Assembly: GCF_002846365.1 (NCBI RefSeq)
Contig: NZ_PJMW01000002.1
Coordinates: 4,030,001 to 4,094,000, forward strand
Length of the DNA stretch: 64,000 bases
Source of the DNA: Nocardia fluminea
GTDB taxonomy: Bacteria > Actinomycetota > Actinomycetes > Mycobacteriales > Mycobacteriaceae
Reading direction: 5' to 3'
Shown: piece after piece, positions 18,701 to 30,700 of the stretch
How positions within the stretch are numbered: position 1 is the stretch's first letter
Layout of the letters: every line of letters begins with the position of its first letter
Translations under genes and position numbers: made by a program
Notes under the pieces: model-generated
What the model was told of the DNA's origin: nothing
What the model saw: only the letters and a program-made list of their open reading frames with translations
Database searches by the model: none

Positions 18701-21700
18701 CAAGCTCGATCGCAAGGCTCTGCCGAAACCGGAATTCGGGACCGCGCCGGTGGGCCGGATGCCGGCCACCGGCCGGGAGAAGGCGGTCGCACGGCTGTTC
18801 ACCGAGGTGCTCGGCGTCCCTCGCGTCGGGGCGGACGACAGCTTCTTCGCGCTGGGCGGCGACAGCATCCTGTCGATCCAGCTGGTGGCGCGGGCCAAAG
18901 CCGACGGCCTGAGTTTCTCCACCCAGGATGTGTTCGTGCACAAGACCGTGGCGGGCTTGGCGACCACGGCGACCACGGCGACCCAAGCGAGCGATACCCC
19001 CGCGCTGGCCGAGTTGCCCGGAGCCGGCGCAGGACCGATGCCGCTGTCGCCGATCATGTGCGCGATGCTCGATCGCGGCCATTACGACCGATTCGGGCAG
19101 GCCGCGCTCGTACAGCTCCCCGAAGGAGTCGATCGAGTCGGCCTCGTGCGCGCGGTGGGAGCCCTGCTGGACCGCCATGACATGCTGCGCGCGGTATTGC
19201 GCGTCGATGCGGACGATCGGCACGTCGAGGTCCTCGAACGCACAGCGGTCGACCCGGACGCGGCGCTCGTCGAGGTTCGCCTCGATCGACGTGACGCCGC
19301 CGAAGTCGACCAGCACCTGCAGCAGGCCGCGGATCGATTGGACCCGGGCAAGGGCGTGCTCGTCCAAGCCGTCTGGATGCGGGATCGCGGCGGCTCGCGA
19401 CCCGACCTGATGTGGCTGGTGATCCACCACCTCGCGATCGACGTGGTGTCCTGGCGCATCGTCCTCGCCGACCTCGCCCAGGCCTGGTCACAGATCGCCG
19501 ACGGCGGCGAACCGCGTTTCGGCCCGCTCACCACCTCGTTCCGGCGGTGGGCGCACGGCCTGGAAGAGCGGGCGCCGGACAGACGGGCGGCGGAACTCGA
19601 CAGGTGGAAAGACGTCCTCGCCCGCGGCGACGAGCTACTCGGATCGCGCCGCCTGATTCCGGGACGTGACATCGGGTCCACGGCGGGCCGGGTGCGTCTG
19701 CGCATTCCCGCGGCGGTCACCGAGGCGGTTCTCACCACCGTTCCTGACCGCTTCCATTGCAGCGCCAACGATCCGCTGCTCGCGGCCCTGGTCCTGGCAC
19801 TCGGTGAGTGGCGGCGCAGGCGCGGTACGGCGGCGGACGCCGGCGAGTTGATCTCGCTGGAGGGCCACGGCCGCGAGGAGCGGGCCGTGCCGGGCGCCGA
19901 TCTCAGCGGCACCGTGGGCTGGTTCACCACCCGCTTCCCGGTCCGGATCGAGTGGGACGGTGTCGACCTCGACGACGCGCTGGCCGGCGGCCCGAGTGCC
20001 GGCCTGGCGATAAAGCAGGCGAAGGAGCAGTTACGCGCGGTGCCGGGCAACGGCATCGGCTACCAGGTGCTGCGTCATCTCGATTCCCAGGGCAGTGCCG
20101 AGCTCGCGGACCTGCCCGAACCTCAGATCAGCTTCAACTACCTCGGGCGGGTGAGTGTCGGTGAACGCTCGGTGCCCTGGGCGCCCACCACCGAGTTCAC
20201 CGCACTGACCGCGACGGGCGATCCGGGGATGACCCTGTCGGCCGTGCTCGATGTCAACGCGATCGCCGAGGAAGGGCCCGACGGGCTCGAACTCGATGTG
20301 ACCTGGGAATTCGCCGCGCAGGTACTGAGTGGCGAGGAGGTCGACGAGCTCGCCGGGCTGTGGGCTCGCGCTCTGGGGGCACTGGCCGATCACGTCCGAT
20401 CCGGCGACGGCTACGGCTTCACACCCTCCGATTTCCCGCTCGCCGCGGTATCGCAGGACGATGTCGACCACTGGCTGGGGCGATACCCGTCCATGATCGA
20501 TGTGTGGCCGCTCACCGCCTTGCAGGCCGGGCTGCTGTTCCACACCGTCTACGACCGGGACGGCGACGACGCCTACATCGTGCAGGTGGCGTTGACATTC
20601 GCCGGGCAGGTGGACGGTGCGCGGATGCGGCGGGCCGCGCAGGCGCTCATCGACCGCCACGACAGCCTGCGCACCGCATTCGTCGAAAGCGGCGACGGGC
20701 CACGGCAGATCGTCCTGCGCGACATCGGGGTCGATTGGGGCGAGTCGAGTGTCACCGACATCAGTGATCACGACCGGCGCGCTCGAGCACTCGAGCAACT
20801 CGCGGCGGCAGCCGCGGCGCCGTTCGACCCGGCCCGCCCACCGCTGGTGCGGTTCCACCTCGTGCGCACCGGCGCCGACATCTTCCAGTTGCTGGTCACC
20901 AACCACCACCTCGTGCTCGACGGGTGGTCGATGCCGCTGCTGATCCACGAGTTGCTCGCGCTCTACATCTGCGACGGCGATACCACCGAGCTCGCGCCCC
21001 CTCGGTCGTACCGGGAGTACCTGCAATGGCTGCAGGCTCAGCATCGCGACGCCGCGACCGCCGCGTGGCGCGAGACGCTCGCCGGAATCGACAGTCCGAC
21101 GCGGGTCACGGGCAGTCCGGATCGCTCCGTCACCGCGCACGCCGGTGAGGTCGGCCTGAACCTGGACGCCGCGACCACCGCCGCGCTTCTCGATCTGGGC
21201 CGCGCACAGGGCGTCACGGCCAACACCGCCTTGCAGGTGGCGTGGGCGTTGCTGGTGGCCGCGCTGACCGGACGGTCCGACGTGGTGTTCGGCAATACGA
21301 TCGCGCACCGCCCACCGCAGATCGCGGAGGTCGAGCGCATGGTCGGGCTCCTCGTCAACACGCTGCCCGTCCGAGTCCGCCTCCGACCCGGCGAAACCGT
21401 CGGCGAACTGCTCGTCCGCGTGCAATCGGAACAGGCCGCCATGCTGGATCATCAGTACATCGGTCTGGCGGAGCTGCAACGGGCCACCGGTATCACCGAC
21501 ATGTTCGACACCGCGACGGTCCTCGAGTCCTATCCGCTCGACCGGGACCTGCTGGCGCGCACTCTCTCCGACGCCGGCTTGCGGTTCGTCGACATCGACG
21601 CACACGACGCCACGCCGTACCCACTGAGTTTGCAGGTGTCCCCGCCGCGGCCGAGTCGCGACCGAGGATCGGACGCCGCCGAGCAGCCCGGCACGTACCG

Positions 21701-24700
21701 GGTGACGCTGAAATTCGCCACCGACCGATTCGATTCGGCCGAGGTCCGCACCCTGCTCGAACGCTTCGAGCTTCTGCTCGGGCAAGTCGTCCGATATCCG
21801 GCGCGCCAGGTGGCCGCGGTCTCCTCCTGCTGGGATTCCGAACGCGCGGAACTGCTTTCGGTCGGCCGCGAGGAGACGCCCGCCGCGGAGCTCGTGCTGC
21901 GCGACATCCTGTGGGGGACCGCGCGCCGGTATCCGGATGCCGTGGCCCTGCGGTGCGGCGACGTCACGTGGACCTATCGTGAGCTGGAGCGCCGCGCCGA
22001 CAGGTTCGCTCGGCGGCTGGCCGGCCATGGTGCTCGCGCCGAGTCGGTCGTCGCGTTGGCCCTTCCCCGTTCGGCCGAACTGGTGGTCGCGATCTGGGCG
22101 GTCGCGAAGACCGGCGCCGCCTTCCTGCCGTTGGATCCCGGCAATCCCGCGGCGCGGATCGCGGAGTTGCTGTCCGATTCCCGGACCGGTCTCGGCGTGA
22201 CGAACAGCGATGTCGCGCCGGGCCTTCCGGAGACTGTCGACTGGTTGATTCCGGACGTTTCGGATGCCGACGAGGGTCTGGCATCGGCGGGGACCGCTCG
22301 GCTGTCGGCCGACAATGCGGCCTACGTGATCTACACCTCGGGATCGACCGGCAAACCGAAGGCGGTCCACCTCAGCCATCGAGGGCTCGCCGATCTCGTC
22401 GCGGCGCAAGTCGACTCCTTCGGTGTCGGTACGGATTCGGTGGTGTTGCAGGTCGCGTCGCCGGGATTCGACGCGTGCCTGTCGGAGCTGCTGCTGGCCC
22501 ACGGCAGTGGTGCCGGCCTCGTGGTGGCGCCACCCGAGGTGTACGCCGGAAGCGACCTGGAGGAATTGATTCGGTCACACCAGGTTTCGCACGCGATCAT
22601 CACCCCGTCGGTGCTGAAGACCATGGATCCGTCCCGGACGCCGTCGCTGACAGCGCTCGCGGTGGTCGGCGAAGCGACCGAGCCGGACACCGTGAACCGG
22701 TGGGCCCATGGGCGACGGCTGATGAATCACTACGGACCTACCGAGTGCACGATCTGGGCGACGGGTTCGGACGCCCTCGTACCGGGCGAGCTGGTGACGA
22801 TCGGCGGCCCGATCCGGGGCGCGTCCGCGATGGTCCTCGACCGGTGGCTGCGACCGGTGCCGGTCGGTGTCGCGGGTGAACTCTATGTCGGTGGGCCAGG
22901 ACTGGCCCGCGGGTACGTCGATCGACCGGACGTGACCGCCTCGCGGTTCGTCGCGGATCCGCGATCCACCCGCGGCGAGCGGATCTACCGCACCGGTGAT
23001 TCCGTGCGCTGGGTGCGCGGGCGCGCCGGATTGGCACTGGAGTATCTGGGCCGGTGCGATCAGCAGATCAAGATTCACGGTCTGCGGATCGAGCCGGGGG
23101 AGATCGACGCCCACCTGGCTCAGCACCCGGAAGTGGCGAGCGTGGCCACCGTCGTGGTGCAGGGGCCTGCCGACGAACCGATCCTGGTGTCCTATTTCGT
23201 CTCCGCCTCGGGGGCCGAGGTGGATGTGGCGGCACTCGGCGACGATCTCGCGCGCACGCTACCGCGTTATATGAATCCCGCGGCGATCGTGCAGGTACCG
23301 GAGATGCCGCGCACGCCCACGGGAAAACTCGACCGTAAAGCGTTGCGGCAGCGGGCCTTCGACTCCCATGCCGCGGCAGGCAGAATGCCGTCGACACACA
23401 CCGAACAGGTCGTGGCGAAACTGTTCGCCGATGTGCTCCATCTCGACACCGTGTCCGCCGACAGCAACTTCTTCGCGCTCGGCGGGGACAGTATCGTCTC
23501 GATGCGGCTGGTGGCGCTGGCGAGATCCGCGGGGCTCACCCTCACCCCCCGCGATGTCTTCGAAGGCAGAACAGTCGCCGCCCTCGCGGCGATGGCGGGC
23601 GACGAGGCGGCGCCGGTGGCGGAGCGAGCCCCGGATGCTCCGCTCGTCGAGCTCACCCAACCGGACATCGCTCGGCTCGAGGAGCAGTACCACGGCTTGG
23701 CCGACGTATGGCCGTTGTCGCCCATGCAATCCGGTGTGCATTTCCACTCGACCTTCGACCCGGCTGCCGGGGACAACTACACCGTCCAGACGATGATCGG
23801 ATTCTCCGGCGAGGTCGACGGTGAGCGCCTGCGCCGTGCCGCTCAGGCCGTGGTCGACCGGCACGACATCCTGCGGGCCGCCTTCGTCGAGACCGCCGAC
23901 GGGCCGCGCCAGATCGTGCTCGACCGTGCCGAGATCGGGTTCCGTGAGGTCGATCTCGCCGATGCCGAGGCGCAAACCGCAGCGGACCCGGGATCGATCG
24001 CCGCGGCGGACGCGGCGGCGGGCTTCGACCTGTCGGCCCCTCCGCTGCTGCGCTTGACGCTGATCCGGCTCACGGCGAAGTCCTTCCGGCTGCTCGTCAC
24101 GAATCACCATGTGATCCTGGACGGCTGGTCGATGCCGCTGCTGATGCGAGAACTGCTCGACTACTACGGGTCTCCCGCCCATATCGGCGCCGCCGGACCC
24201 GCTCCCTCCTACCGCGACTATCTGTTCTGGCTGGGTCGGCAGGACAGTGCCGCGTCCAAGGAGGCATGGGCACAAGCCTTTTCGGATGTCGACGCACCCA
24301 CCCGGGTGTCGCGCGACGTGCGCGCGGCGGGTTCGGTCTCCGCCGCCGAGGTCGGGGCCGAGCTGACGGCGGATCGATTCGGAGAACTCCGTCGAGTGGC
24401 CGCGGAGTCGGCCGTCACCCTCAATACGGCGGTCACCGCCGCCTGGGCCCTGAATCTGCGCGTACTGACCGGTGAGACCGATGTGATCTTCGGATCCGCG
24501 GTGTCGGGACGGCCACCGGAGCTGCCGCGAGTCGATGAGACGCTCGGCATGTTCCTGACCACGATTCCCGTGCGAGTCCCGCTCGAACCCACCATGACGG
24601 TGCGCGAGTTGCTCACCGGCATTCAGGCGCGGCACGCGCGCATGCTGGATCACCACCACATCGGCCTCCCGGAGATCCACCGCAGCGTCGGTCTGCCCGA

Positions 24701-27700
24701 ACTCTTCGACACCGCCGTCACTTTCCAGTCGTTCCCCGTCGACCGGGCGGCACTGCAGCAACTCATCGAGTCGGCGGGCCTGCGGGTGGACGAGCTCAGC
24801 GGTGTCGACGCGACGCCGTACCCGCTGAGCCTGGTCGTGGAACCGAAACAGTCCGCGGACGGTGAAGCGCAGGGACTGCGGATCACACTGCGATTCCACG
24901 ATCACGCTTTCGGCACCGCGGCGGCGCGCCGGATCCTCGACCGTTTCGTGGAGTTGCTCGGCCGCATCGCTGTCGACGCCGACGTGCGGCTGGGCGAGCT
25001 GGCGCTCGACGAGGAACCGGGGCCCTCGTGGCCGGTTCCGGTAGTGCAACCGGGGATCCCGGACACGCTGGACCTGATCCTCGCCGCGCGCGCCGCCGCC
25101 GAACCCGACGCGATCGCCGTGCGATGTGGTGGGACCGCCATGACCTACCGGCAGCTCGACGAGCGCTCCGCACGACTGGCCCGGGTCCTGTTGCGCCGCG
25201 GTGTCCGCCGAGGGCAGGTCGTCGCCTCCGTGCTTCCGCGATCGCCGGCGGCGACAGTCGCCCTGTGGGCCGTGGCGAAGACCGGCGCCGCGATCCTGCC
25301 GATCGATCCGACCCTGCCACCCGAGCGGATCGACTTCCTGCTGTCGGATTCGGCCACCGTGCTCGGGCTGACCGACACCTCCACCGGTGAGCATCGTCCT
25401 GATGGCGTCGACTGGTTGATCCTCGACCAGGAGCAGACCTCGCGTGCCGTGGACTCGGTTCCCGCCGCGCCGGTCACCGATGCCGAACGCGGGGGGCCGA
25501 TTCGACGGGATCAGACCGCGTACGTGAGCTACACCTCCGGGTCGACCGGACTCCCCAAAGGCGTACTCGTCAGCCATCGCGGCCTCGCCGACATCGTCGC
25601 CGCGCAGCGGCGGATACTCGGCGTCGACCCGATGTCGGTGGTACTGCAGGTCGCCTCGCCCAGCTTCGACGCCTCGGTGTTCGAGTTGTTGATGGCGCAC
25701 GGCTCGGGTGGCCGGCTGGTCATCTCGCCCGCCGATGTCTACGCCGGCCCCGAGCTGGCGAATCTGATCGGGCGCGAACACATCTCGCACGTGGTGATCA
25801 CTCCCTCGGCGCTGGCGACGATCTCGGCCGAGGGTCTCGACGGCCTGCGCGTGCTGGCGACAGCCGGTGAGCCGGTCGGGCCGGAACTGGTCGATCGGTG
25901 GGCGCGGCACCGCACCATGGTCAATCTCTACGGGCCGAGCGAGAGCACCATCTGGGCCACCGCCAGTGAGCCGCTGGCGCCCGGTGCCGCGATCACGATC
26001 GGCAGGCCGGTCGGTCCTGTCGCGGTCGCCGTCCTCGATACCTGGTTGCGGCCGGTGCCACACGGTGTCGCGGGCGAGCTGTACCTGTTCGGCGCCGGCC
26101 TGGCCGACGGGTACGCCGCCAGGACGGGGTTGACCGCGGCGCGATTCGTCGCATGCCCGTTCGCGGAGCCCGGGCAGCGCATGTACCGCACCGGTGACGT
26201 GGTGCGCAGCAACGCCGATGGCGAGCTGGAGTTCCTGGGGCGCAACGATTTCCAGGTGAAGGTGCACGGTACCAGGGTCGAGCTGGGCGAGATCGACGCG
26301 GTGCTCGACGCGCGTGCGGACGTGGCCCACGCGGCCACGGTGCCGCGCCGCGACGACGGGCGAGCGGTGCTGCTCGTGTCCTATGTCGTGCCCGCGCCGG
26401 GAGCGCGGGTATCGGGCGAGGAGTTGCGCGCGGCACTGGCCGCGGTGTTACCCCGGTACACGGTGCCGTCCGCGGTGATGGTGCTCGACGAGATGCCGCT
26501 GACCGTCAACGGGAAACTGGATCGCGATCGATTGCCCGAGCCGGTCGCCCTCACCCGAGAATTCCGGGCCCCGGCGCCAGGGGTGGAAGAGTTGGTCGCG
26601 CGAACATTCGAGCAGGTGCTCGACGTGGACCGGGTGGGTGTCGACGACGACTTCTTCGCGCTGGGCGGCGATTCGCTGAGCGCCTCGACGGTGGTGGCAC
26701 GCATCGGCGCGGCCCTGGACGCGCGGGTGCCGGTGCGTTCGGTCTTCGAGGCGCCGACCGTCGGCGGATTGGCTGTGCTGGCGGCGGCGGCCAGCGGTGG
26801 AGGCCGGTTGCCGCTGCTGCCGGGCATGCACCCCGACGCTGTGCCGCTGTCGCTGGCTCAGCAGCGGATGTGGTTCCTCAACCGCTTCGAGCCGGACTCC
26901 GCGGTGCACAACATTCCGGTGATGCTGCGGTTGTCCGGACGGCTGGACACCGACGCGCTGGCCGCCGCGCTCGCCGATGTGGTCGCGCGCCACGAAGTGT
27001 TGCGGACGATATATCCGGAAGTCTCCGGTGAGCCACAGCAGGTCGTTCTCGACGAGCCCGCGGTGCCGTTACGGCCGGTGCGGGTGCCGGCGGAGTCGGT
27101 CCCGGAAATGGTGGGCGAGTTGGTGCGGGGTGGCTTCGATGTGACGGCCGGCGTGCCGATGCGCGTGGGATTGTTCGAGCTGGGCGCCGAGCGCGACGGC
27201 GACACCGGAGAATTCCTGCTGGTGCTCGTGGTCCATCACATCGCGGGCGACGGTCAGTCGATGGGGCCACTGGCCCGCGACGTGATGGTGGCCTATGCCG
27301 CGCGACTGGCCGGGCAGGCGCCGCACTGGGACCCGCTCGCCGTGCAGTACGCGGATTTCGCGTGGTGGCAACGGCAGATGCTGGGGGCCGCCGACGATCC
27401 GACGTCGTTGATGTCGGGGCAGTTGGACTTCTGGCGCTCGACGCTCGCGGGTGCACCGGACCGGCTGGAACTACCGGTGGACCGCCCACGCCCGGCTGTC
27501 GCGTCGCTGTCGGCAGGCCGGGTACCGGTGGAGCTGAGTGCGCGGCTGCACGAACGGCTGGTCGCACTGGCACGGTCGCGGGGATCGTCGTTGTTCATGG
27601 TGATGCACGCGGCGCTGGCAACGGTGTTGGGGCGGCTCAGCGGCAGCGATGACATCGTGATCGGCACCCCGGTCGCGGGGCGGGGCGAGCCCGGGCTGGA

Positions 27701-30700
27701 CGATCTGGTGGGGATGTTCGTGAACACCCTGGCATTGCGGACCCGGGTGGATACGGGCGAGCCGTTCGCCGAACTGCTGATGCGCGCCCGGGAGACGGAT
27801 CTGCTGGCGTTCGAGCACGCGGATGTGCCCTTCGAGCGGGTCGTGGAGGAGTTGAACCCGGAGCGATCGGCGGCACGGCATCCGCTGTTCCAGGTGGCTC
27901 TGGCGTTCCAGAACGTGTCGACGGTCGATGTGGCGCTGCCCGACGTCCGGGTTGCCCGGGCGGAGGTGGATACCGGGGCGATCCAGTTCGACCTGCAACT
28001 GGTGCTGTCGGATCCGTCCGGCAATACCGGTGCGGCGCAGGGTATGTCGGGGATGATGACCTACGCTCGGGATCTGTTCGACGAGGCGAGCGCGGCGTCG
28101 ATCGTCCGGCGGCTGGTGCGGGTACTGGAAGCCGTCGCCGACGATCCGGGCGTGGTGGTCGGGGATATCGACTGGCTGGAAGCCGGCGAGCGCTCGGCGC
28201 TCACGTCGCGGGTCGGGGCGCGCACCGTGGCGGCGCTGGAGCCGTCGGGACTGCTGCCGGAGGTGTTCGCCTCGGCTGTCCGGGACAACAACGACGGTAT
28301 CGCCGTCGTCGCGGGGGATGTCACGCTGTCGTACGCGCAGCTCGACGAACGATCGAGCCGGCTGGCGAGGGTGCTGATCAGCCGTGGCGCCGGGCCGGAG
28401 CAGCCGGTGCTGGTGGCGGCAGCGCGGTCGGCGGAGTCCGTCGTCGCGTGGTGGGCGGTGGTGCGGTCGGGCGCGGCGTACGTGCCGGTGGACCCGAGCT
28501 ATCCGAAAGCCCGGATCGAGCAGATGGTGTCGGATTCCGCTGCGACGCTGGGGGTTACGGTGTCGTCGGTGCGTGCCCAGCTGCCCGATTCGGTGGACTG
28601 GCTCGTGCTCGACGACCCGGCCGTCGCCACCCGGATCGCCGCGGCGGCGAGCGGCCCGATCGGCGACGACGAGCGCACGCGGCCGCTGCGCGCCTCGGAT
28701 GTCGCCTACGTGGTCTTCACCTCCGGATCCACCGGAGTGCCGAAGGGTGTCGCCATCACCCATTCCGGCATCGCCGACTTCGTGTCGGGGCGCCGCGCCG
28801 ACCACGAACTCCAGGCCACGTCCAGGGTGTTGCATTTCGCGTCGCCGTCGTTCGACGCGGCGTTGATGGAGATCCTGATCGCGGTCAGCCGGGCCGGTGC
28901 GTTGATCGTGGCGCCGACGGGGATCTACGGCGGCGGTGAGCTGGCCGGGTTCCTGCGCGCGCAGCGGGTCACCCACGCCTTCATCACCCCGGCCGCGCTC
29001 GCGTCGGTGGACCCGGACGGACTCGACGACCTGCGGGTGGTGCTGTCCGGTGGTGAGGAGGTCCCGGCGGATCTGGTGAGCCGCTGGGCGGGTACCGATC
29101 TCGCGGGCGCCCGGAAGTTCCAGGTCCTGTACGGGCCGACCGAGGCCACGATGCTCGCCACCTCGACAGGTCCGCTGCACCCGCAGGATCGGCCGACGAT
29201 CGGTGCCCCACTGCCCGGGATCCAGGCACTGGTTTTGGATGCCCGGCTGCACCCGGTGCCCGTGGGGGTGGCCGGAGAGTTATATCTGGCGGGTCCGGCG
29301 CTGGCGCGCGGGTACCTGAACAAGGCGGGCACCGATGCGGCGCGGTTCGTGGCGCTTGCGTTCGGGGAGCCGGGAGCGCGGATGTACCGGACCGGCGACG
29401 TGGTGCGCTGGAACTCCGGTGGTGATCTGGAGTTCTTGGGGCGCAACGATTTCCAGGTGAAGATTCGTGGTTACCGGGTAGAGCTGGGCGAGATCGACAC
29501 GGCGCTGAGCGCGCGAGCGGAGGTGGCCTACGCGGTCACGGTGCCGTGGCGGGCGGGCACCGGTCCGGCGCAGTTGGTGTCCTACGCCGTCCCCGAATCC
29601 GGGGCGAGCCTCTCGGGCGAACAGCTGCGTGCGGCGTTGGTCGAGGCGCTGCCGTCCTACCTGGTGCCCGCCGCGGTGATGATCCTCGACGCGATCCCCC
29701 TGTCGCCGAACGGAAAGCTCGACCGCGCGGCTCTGCCCGCACCCGTCGTCGTGGCCAAGCGATTCCGGGCCCCGGTGTCACCGGAGGAGGAAATCGTCGC
29801 GGGCGTCTTCGCCGATGTCCTCGGTATCGACGGTCCCGTAGGGGCCGACGACGACTTCTTCGACCTCGGCGGCAACAGTCTGGTGGCCACCCGGGTCGCC
29901 GCGCGGATCGGCGCCGCGCTCGACGCGACCATTCCGGTGTCGATGATCTTCGAAGCGCCGACCGTGGCGAGGCTGGCCGCCCGCGCCGAATCGCACGCCG
30001 CCACCGGTCGGGTAGCGCTGACCGCGCAGCCGCGGCCGCGGCGAATCCCCCTGTCGTACGCACAGCAGCGGATGTGGTTCCTGAACCGGCTCGAGCCCAA
30101 CTCGGCCGCCTACAGCATTCCGATCGTGCTGCGGCTGTCCGGACAGCTGGATCTGGACGCGCTGCGCGCGGCGATCGAGGATGTGCTGAACCGGCACGAA
30201 GTACTGCGGACCGTCTACCCGTATGCCGAGGGTGAGCCCTCGCAGGTGGTCCTTCCCGTCGAGCAGGCATCGGCGCCCCTGACGGTGACCCCGGTCGCGG
30301 AATCGGACCTGGACGAGTCGCTGGCGGCGTTCGTTTCGGCGGTGTTCGACGTGACGGTCGAGGCGCCGGTGCGAATGCGCATGTTCGAGCTCGGCCCGGA
30401 CGAGTGGGTCCTGGCCGTGGTGGTGCACCATATCTCCTGCGACGGGTCCTCGCTGGGCCCGCTGGCACGGGACATGATGACCGCCTACGCAGCGCGTCTG
30501 CTCGACAAGGAGCCGAGTTGGCCGCCGCTGCCGGTGCAGTATGCCGACTACGCGATCTGGCAGCGGACGGTACTGGGCGCCGAAGACGATCCCGAGTCGC
30601 TGCTGCGCGCCCAGATCGACTACTGGACAATGGAATTGGCGGAGCTTCCGGTTGTGCTGGGGCTGCCGGCCGATCGTCCGCGTCCGCCCGTGCAGACCCA

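Noticed and set aside
20031..22502. Long open frame (823 codons) on the minus strand inside the NRPS gene, and similar ones elsewhere
   Set aside because: It mirrors the codon periodicity of the forward gene in high-GC DNA, has no recognisable domain and lies fully inside an obvious NRPS module.
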